This document shows positions 6,301 to 7,770 of a stretch of DNA of 7,770 nt, one piece after another (positions within the stretch are counted from its first letter, which is position 1; every line of letters begins with the position of its first letter). The DNA comes from Lachnospiraceae bacterium. GTDB lineage: Bacteria > Bacillota > Clostridia > Lachnospirales > Lachnospiraceae. The translations under genes and the position numbers were made by a program. The DNA is taken from positions 335 to 8,104 of the forward strand of contig JAJQCU010000089.1 in the NCBI GenBank assembly GCA_021202575.1. The letters are read 5' to 3'. A model generated the notes under the pieces. That model did no database searches, was not told where the DNA came from, and worked only from the letters and a program-made list of their open reading frames with translations.

Positions 6301-6810
6301 TTATCTGGTGGTGCTGCCGAAGCCGCCGTTGCGCACCTCCTCCACGGCGTCATCCACCGTGATGCCGTACTGCAAAAAAATGCCCTGGGCAAAGCCGGAG
6401 CCCGCCGGAACCGACAGCGTCCTGCCCTCCTTCGAATCGTTGGTGAGCTTGATGAAAATATGCCCCTCGTTGTCCGAAAAATAATAGTCCGCGTCAATGA
6501 TGCCCACCGTATTATTCAGCTGCAGGCGGTATTTGAAGCCAAGGCCGCTTCTGGGAAAAATCTGCAGTACCCAGTCCTCCCTCATCTGACAGCGAATACC
6601 CGTGGGAACCTTCATGCTCTCCCCCGGCGCAAGCACAATATCCACCGGCGCGAAAAAATCATAACCGGCGCTGTCCTTCGTGGCTCTCCTGGGAAGTTTG
6701 ATCGCCTCATAAACAGCCGTCACCCGCTCCGGGTCCGTGCTGATATCCGCAAAGCCCTCCATAAACTGCTTCGGGCTCACCTTCTGAAACTTCGCAATTC
6801 TTCTGTCCAT
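6301..6810 (-). CDS. dut: Deoxyuridine 5'-triphosphate nucleotidohydrolase (dUTPase)
   Basis: This enzyme hydrolyses dUTP to dUMP and pyrophosphate, keeping uracil out of DNA and supplying dUMP for dTMP synthesis. The 169-residue product has the motifs of the homotrimeric all-beta family: motif 1 SAGYDFFAP (47-55), motif 2 PRSGLGFKY (86-94), motif 3 GIIDADYY (103-110) with the probable catalytic Asp106 and uracil-contacting Tyr109, and motif 5 NGGFGSTT (161-168), the flexible C-terminal lid. Motif 4 reads SGFAQGIF (138-145), not the textbook GDRIAQ form. DNEGHI (113-118) extends the loop after motif 3. At 169 residues it is slightly longer than the roughly 150 typical of bacteria. The ATG at 6808-6810 has AAGGA nine bases upstream. 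It starts 14 bases after the small membrane-protein gene and is followed by a terminator. Confidence 0.95.
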   Translation of the reverse strand: MDRRIAKFQKVSPKQFMEGFADISTDPERVTAVYEAIKLPRRATKDSAGYDFFAPVDIVLAPGESMKVPTGIRCQMREDWVLQIFPRSGLGFKYRLQLNNTVGIIDADYYFSDNEGHIFIKLTNDSKEGRTLSVPAGSGFAQGIFLQYGITVDDAVEEVRNGGFGSTTR

Positions 6811-6824
6811 AATGTAGGTTCCTT

Positions 6825-7028
6825 CTACTGTCCGTCCGCGGCTTCCTGCTCCTGCTCCTTTAACAGAGCGTCCCTCGCGTCCTTTCTGACTCTCAGCTTA
6901 TAGCCCGCGAACATGGCGACGCCCGCCACGGCGATCGACACCACAAACACCAGAAGGTATGATAAAAATGAATTGATAAATAAAATCAGGCTCGTCACGC
7001 TGCTTTGCACCTGTCCTTTCTCCAGCAT
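6825..7028 (-). CDS. Small single-pass membrane protein of unknown function
   Basis: I do not recognise a named family. The 67-residue product has a short polar N-terminus, one long hydrophobic helix at about 20-43 (with hydrophobic character from residue 14), then a basic stretch KLRVRKDAR (44-52) and a Glu/Gln-rich tail. By the positive-inside rule the charged tail should face the cytoplasm. The ATG at 7026-7028 has only a weak ribosome binding site (GGA), and GTG codons 7 and 11 are alternative starts. It lies between a probable promoter (7070-7078) and dut, 14 bases from the dut start, so the two are very likely co-transcribed. Coding status is supported by the clean topology, the position in the operon and the absence of another explanation for the gap. 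Confidence 0.65.
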   Translation of the reverse strand: MLEKGQVQSSVTSLILFINSFLSYLLVFVVSIAVAGVAMFAGYKLRVRKDARDALLKEQEQEAADGQ

Positions 7029-7069
7029 TCCATGCCAAAGACGAAATCATTCCGGCTTTGCGAATGCTT

Positions 7070-7078
7070 ACTATAACA
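7070..7078 (-). promoter_or_regulatory. Extended -10 promoter for the small gene/dut unit
   Basis: On the minus strand TGTTATAGT gives an extended -10 (TGN) joined to TATAGT, a 5 of 6 match. No good -35 hexamer lies 16-18 bases upstream, which extended -10 promoters can tolerate. Transcription would begin near 7063, about 35 bases before the start codon of the small membrane-protein gene. Confidence 0.5.
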
Positions 7079-7277
7079 TGTATCCGATACGATTATTCCC
7101 CAAACACGCCCTTATAATCCGCCTGGAATCCGGCGATTTCCTGACCGGTCCGCACGATAATTTTTTGTCTCTTAGATATTACCTCGCGGAAAGTCTCTCT
7201 GTCAAGTAAATAATGAAGCCTTTTCCCACAGACAGAATATGAGTTACTGTTCAAGGCTGTCGTCTGTTCTGTTCTTC

Positions 7278-7307
7278 TTGACATTCTCCACAATAGAATG
7301 TTATGGT
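7278..7307 (+). promoter_or_regulatory. Candidate promoter for the Uma2-family gene with operator-like inverted repeat
   Basis: TTGACA (7278-7283) is a perfect -35. An 18-base spacer leads to TATGGT (7302-7307), a weak -10 matching 4 of 6 positions. Between and overlapping them is a 7-base inverted repeat, ACATTCT (7281-7287) and AGAATGT (7295-7301), around CCACAAT. Its position over the spacer would suit a repressor operator. The poor -10 keeps confidence modest. Confidence 0.4.
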
Positions 7308-7397
7308 TAACAAAGGAAGACCTCACTGAATGAATATCCGGCGCCCTGTGAAATTCTGGCCGCCCGCCAGGCAAAGGGCATGAAAGGAAGTGTAAAT

Positions 7398-7770
7398 ATG
7401 CCAGCATTGCAAACGCAACCTGAAATGATTTCTCTGGAACAATACGAAGCTCTTCCGGAGGATGTACGTGTTGAAGTCTTTGACGGTGCTGCCTATAATA
7501 TAGCAAGCCCTTCAGATGATCATCAGACCATTTCCCTCGAACTCGCAACCGCGCTTAACAGCTATGTGAAAAATAAAAAAGGAACTTGCCGGGTTTATCA
7601 CGCTCCATTCGATGTGAATCTCTCAGACAATCCTCTCACTATCGTTCAACCGGATCTTATGATCGTCTGCAACAGAAATAAGCTGGATGGCAAACGCTGC
7701 AATGGGGCTCCTGACTTCATCGTGGAAATCGTTTCCCCGGGAAATCCGTCAGATGATTATATCCGCAAAA
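7398..7770 (+). CDS. Uma2 family endonuclease-like protein (DUF820), N-terminal part
   Basis: This gene runs off the right edge; 124 codons are present where the family usually has about 180-200. Uma2 proteins have a PD-(D/E)XK restriction-endonuclease-like fold. Their biological role is poorly established. Visible signatures are YEALPEDVRVEVFDGAAYN (16-34) followed by ASPSDDHQ (36-43), IVQPDLMIVC (82-91) with the probable metal-binding Asp86, and PDFIVEIVSPGNPSDDY (105-121) with Glu110. The Lys of the nuclease core is probably further along or outside the window. I chose ATG 7398-7400 because AAAGGAAG sits seven bases upstream; an in-frame ATG at 7380 lacks a suitable site. It is transcribed away from the dut unit. 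These genes are often multicopy and accessory, and the local composition supports acquisition. Confidence 0.9.
   Translation, partial: MPALQTQPEMISLEQYEALPEDVRVEVFDGAAYNIASPSDDHQTISLELATALNSYVKNKKGTCRVYHAPFDVNLSDNPLTIVQPDLMIVCNRNKLDGKRCNGAPDFIVEIVSPGNPSDDYIRK

Larger units (their letters stand above)
7029..7397. other. Divergent intergenic region between the dut unit and the Uma2-family gene
   Basis: This 369-base stretch separates minus-strand and plus-strand transcription. It holds the extended -10 promoter for the dut unit (7070-7078) and a plus-strand promoter candidate with an inverted repeat (7278-7307). A 63-codon minus-strand reading frame (7093-7284) looks partly protein-like but has a poorly spaced ribosome binding site. 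A plus-strand 17-codon frame (7330-7383) ends just before the Uma2-family gene. I saw no terminator, tRNA or insertion-sequence ends. The sequence looks more AT-rich than the genes to the left, which fits a junction with acquired DNA. Confidence 0.5.

Noticed and set aside
7176..7205. Minus-strand TTGACA-N18-TAATAT as a second dut-unit promoter
   Set aside because: The -35 is perfect but the -10 is weak, and it is about 150 bases from the first gene. The extended -10 at 7070-7078 fits better, though a minor upstream promoter is not excluded.
7093..7548. Minus-strand reading frame of 151 codons as a full gene
   Set aside because: Its N-terminal half is antisense to the Uma2-family gene, which has clear motifs and a good ribosome binding site. 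Only the last 63 codons were kept, as a weak finding.

Overview
The window looks like chromosomal DNA from an endospore-forming Clostridia species, most likely a Lachnospiraceae-type gut anaerobe. The reasons are a GerA-family spore germination protein, a class B sortase, a T-box leader, Gram-positive promoters and ribosome binding sites, and moderately GC-rich coding sequence. The genus cannot be named from sequence alone. All complete genes lie on the minus strand. Only the partial gene at the right edge is on the plus strand.

Layout, read along the minus strand from right to left. An extended -10 promoter near 7070-7078 drives a two-gene unit: a 67-residue single-pass membrane protein (6825-7028) and a trimeric dUTPase, dut (6301-6810). 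The unit ends at a strong intrinsic terminator (6231-6271). A GerA/SpoVAF-family gene (4638-6230) starts directly after that terminator's T-tract. Its Shine-Dalgarno lies in the 3' arm of the terminator hairpin, and a good forespore (sigma-G-type) promoter match overlaps the same hairpin. Next comes a sigma-A promoter (4572-4600), a second strong hairpin with a T-tract (4504-4551), and glmS (2598-4436). glmS is followed by a MATE transporter (1150-2487) and a class B sortase (133-1044), with short gaps and no clear promoters between them. A sigma-A promoter (64-92) then opens the 5' part of a T-box leader that runs off the left edge.

On the plus strand at the right edge is the start of a Uma2-family PD-(D/E)XK nuclease-like gene (7398 onward). 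Ahead of it are a candidate promoter and an operator-like inverted repeat. This 3' end looks less GC-rich than the rest and may be acquired DNA.

The genes do not form one pathway. They cover nucleotide-pool sanitation (dut), spore germination (gerA family), amino-sugar supply for peptidoglycan (glmS), efflux (MATE) and surface-protein anchoring (sortase B). The most interesting features are the regulatory junctions, above all the terminator, promoter and ribosome binding site superimposed at the dut/gerA boundary. No CRISPR array, tRNA, rRNA, insertion sequence or clear novel multi-gene system was seen.
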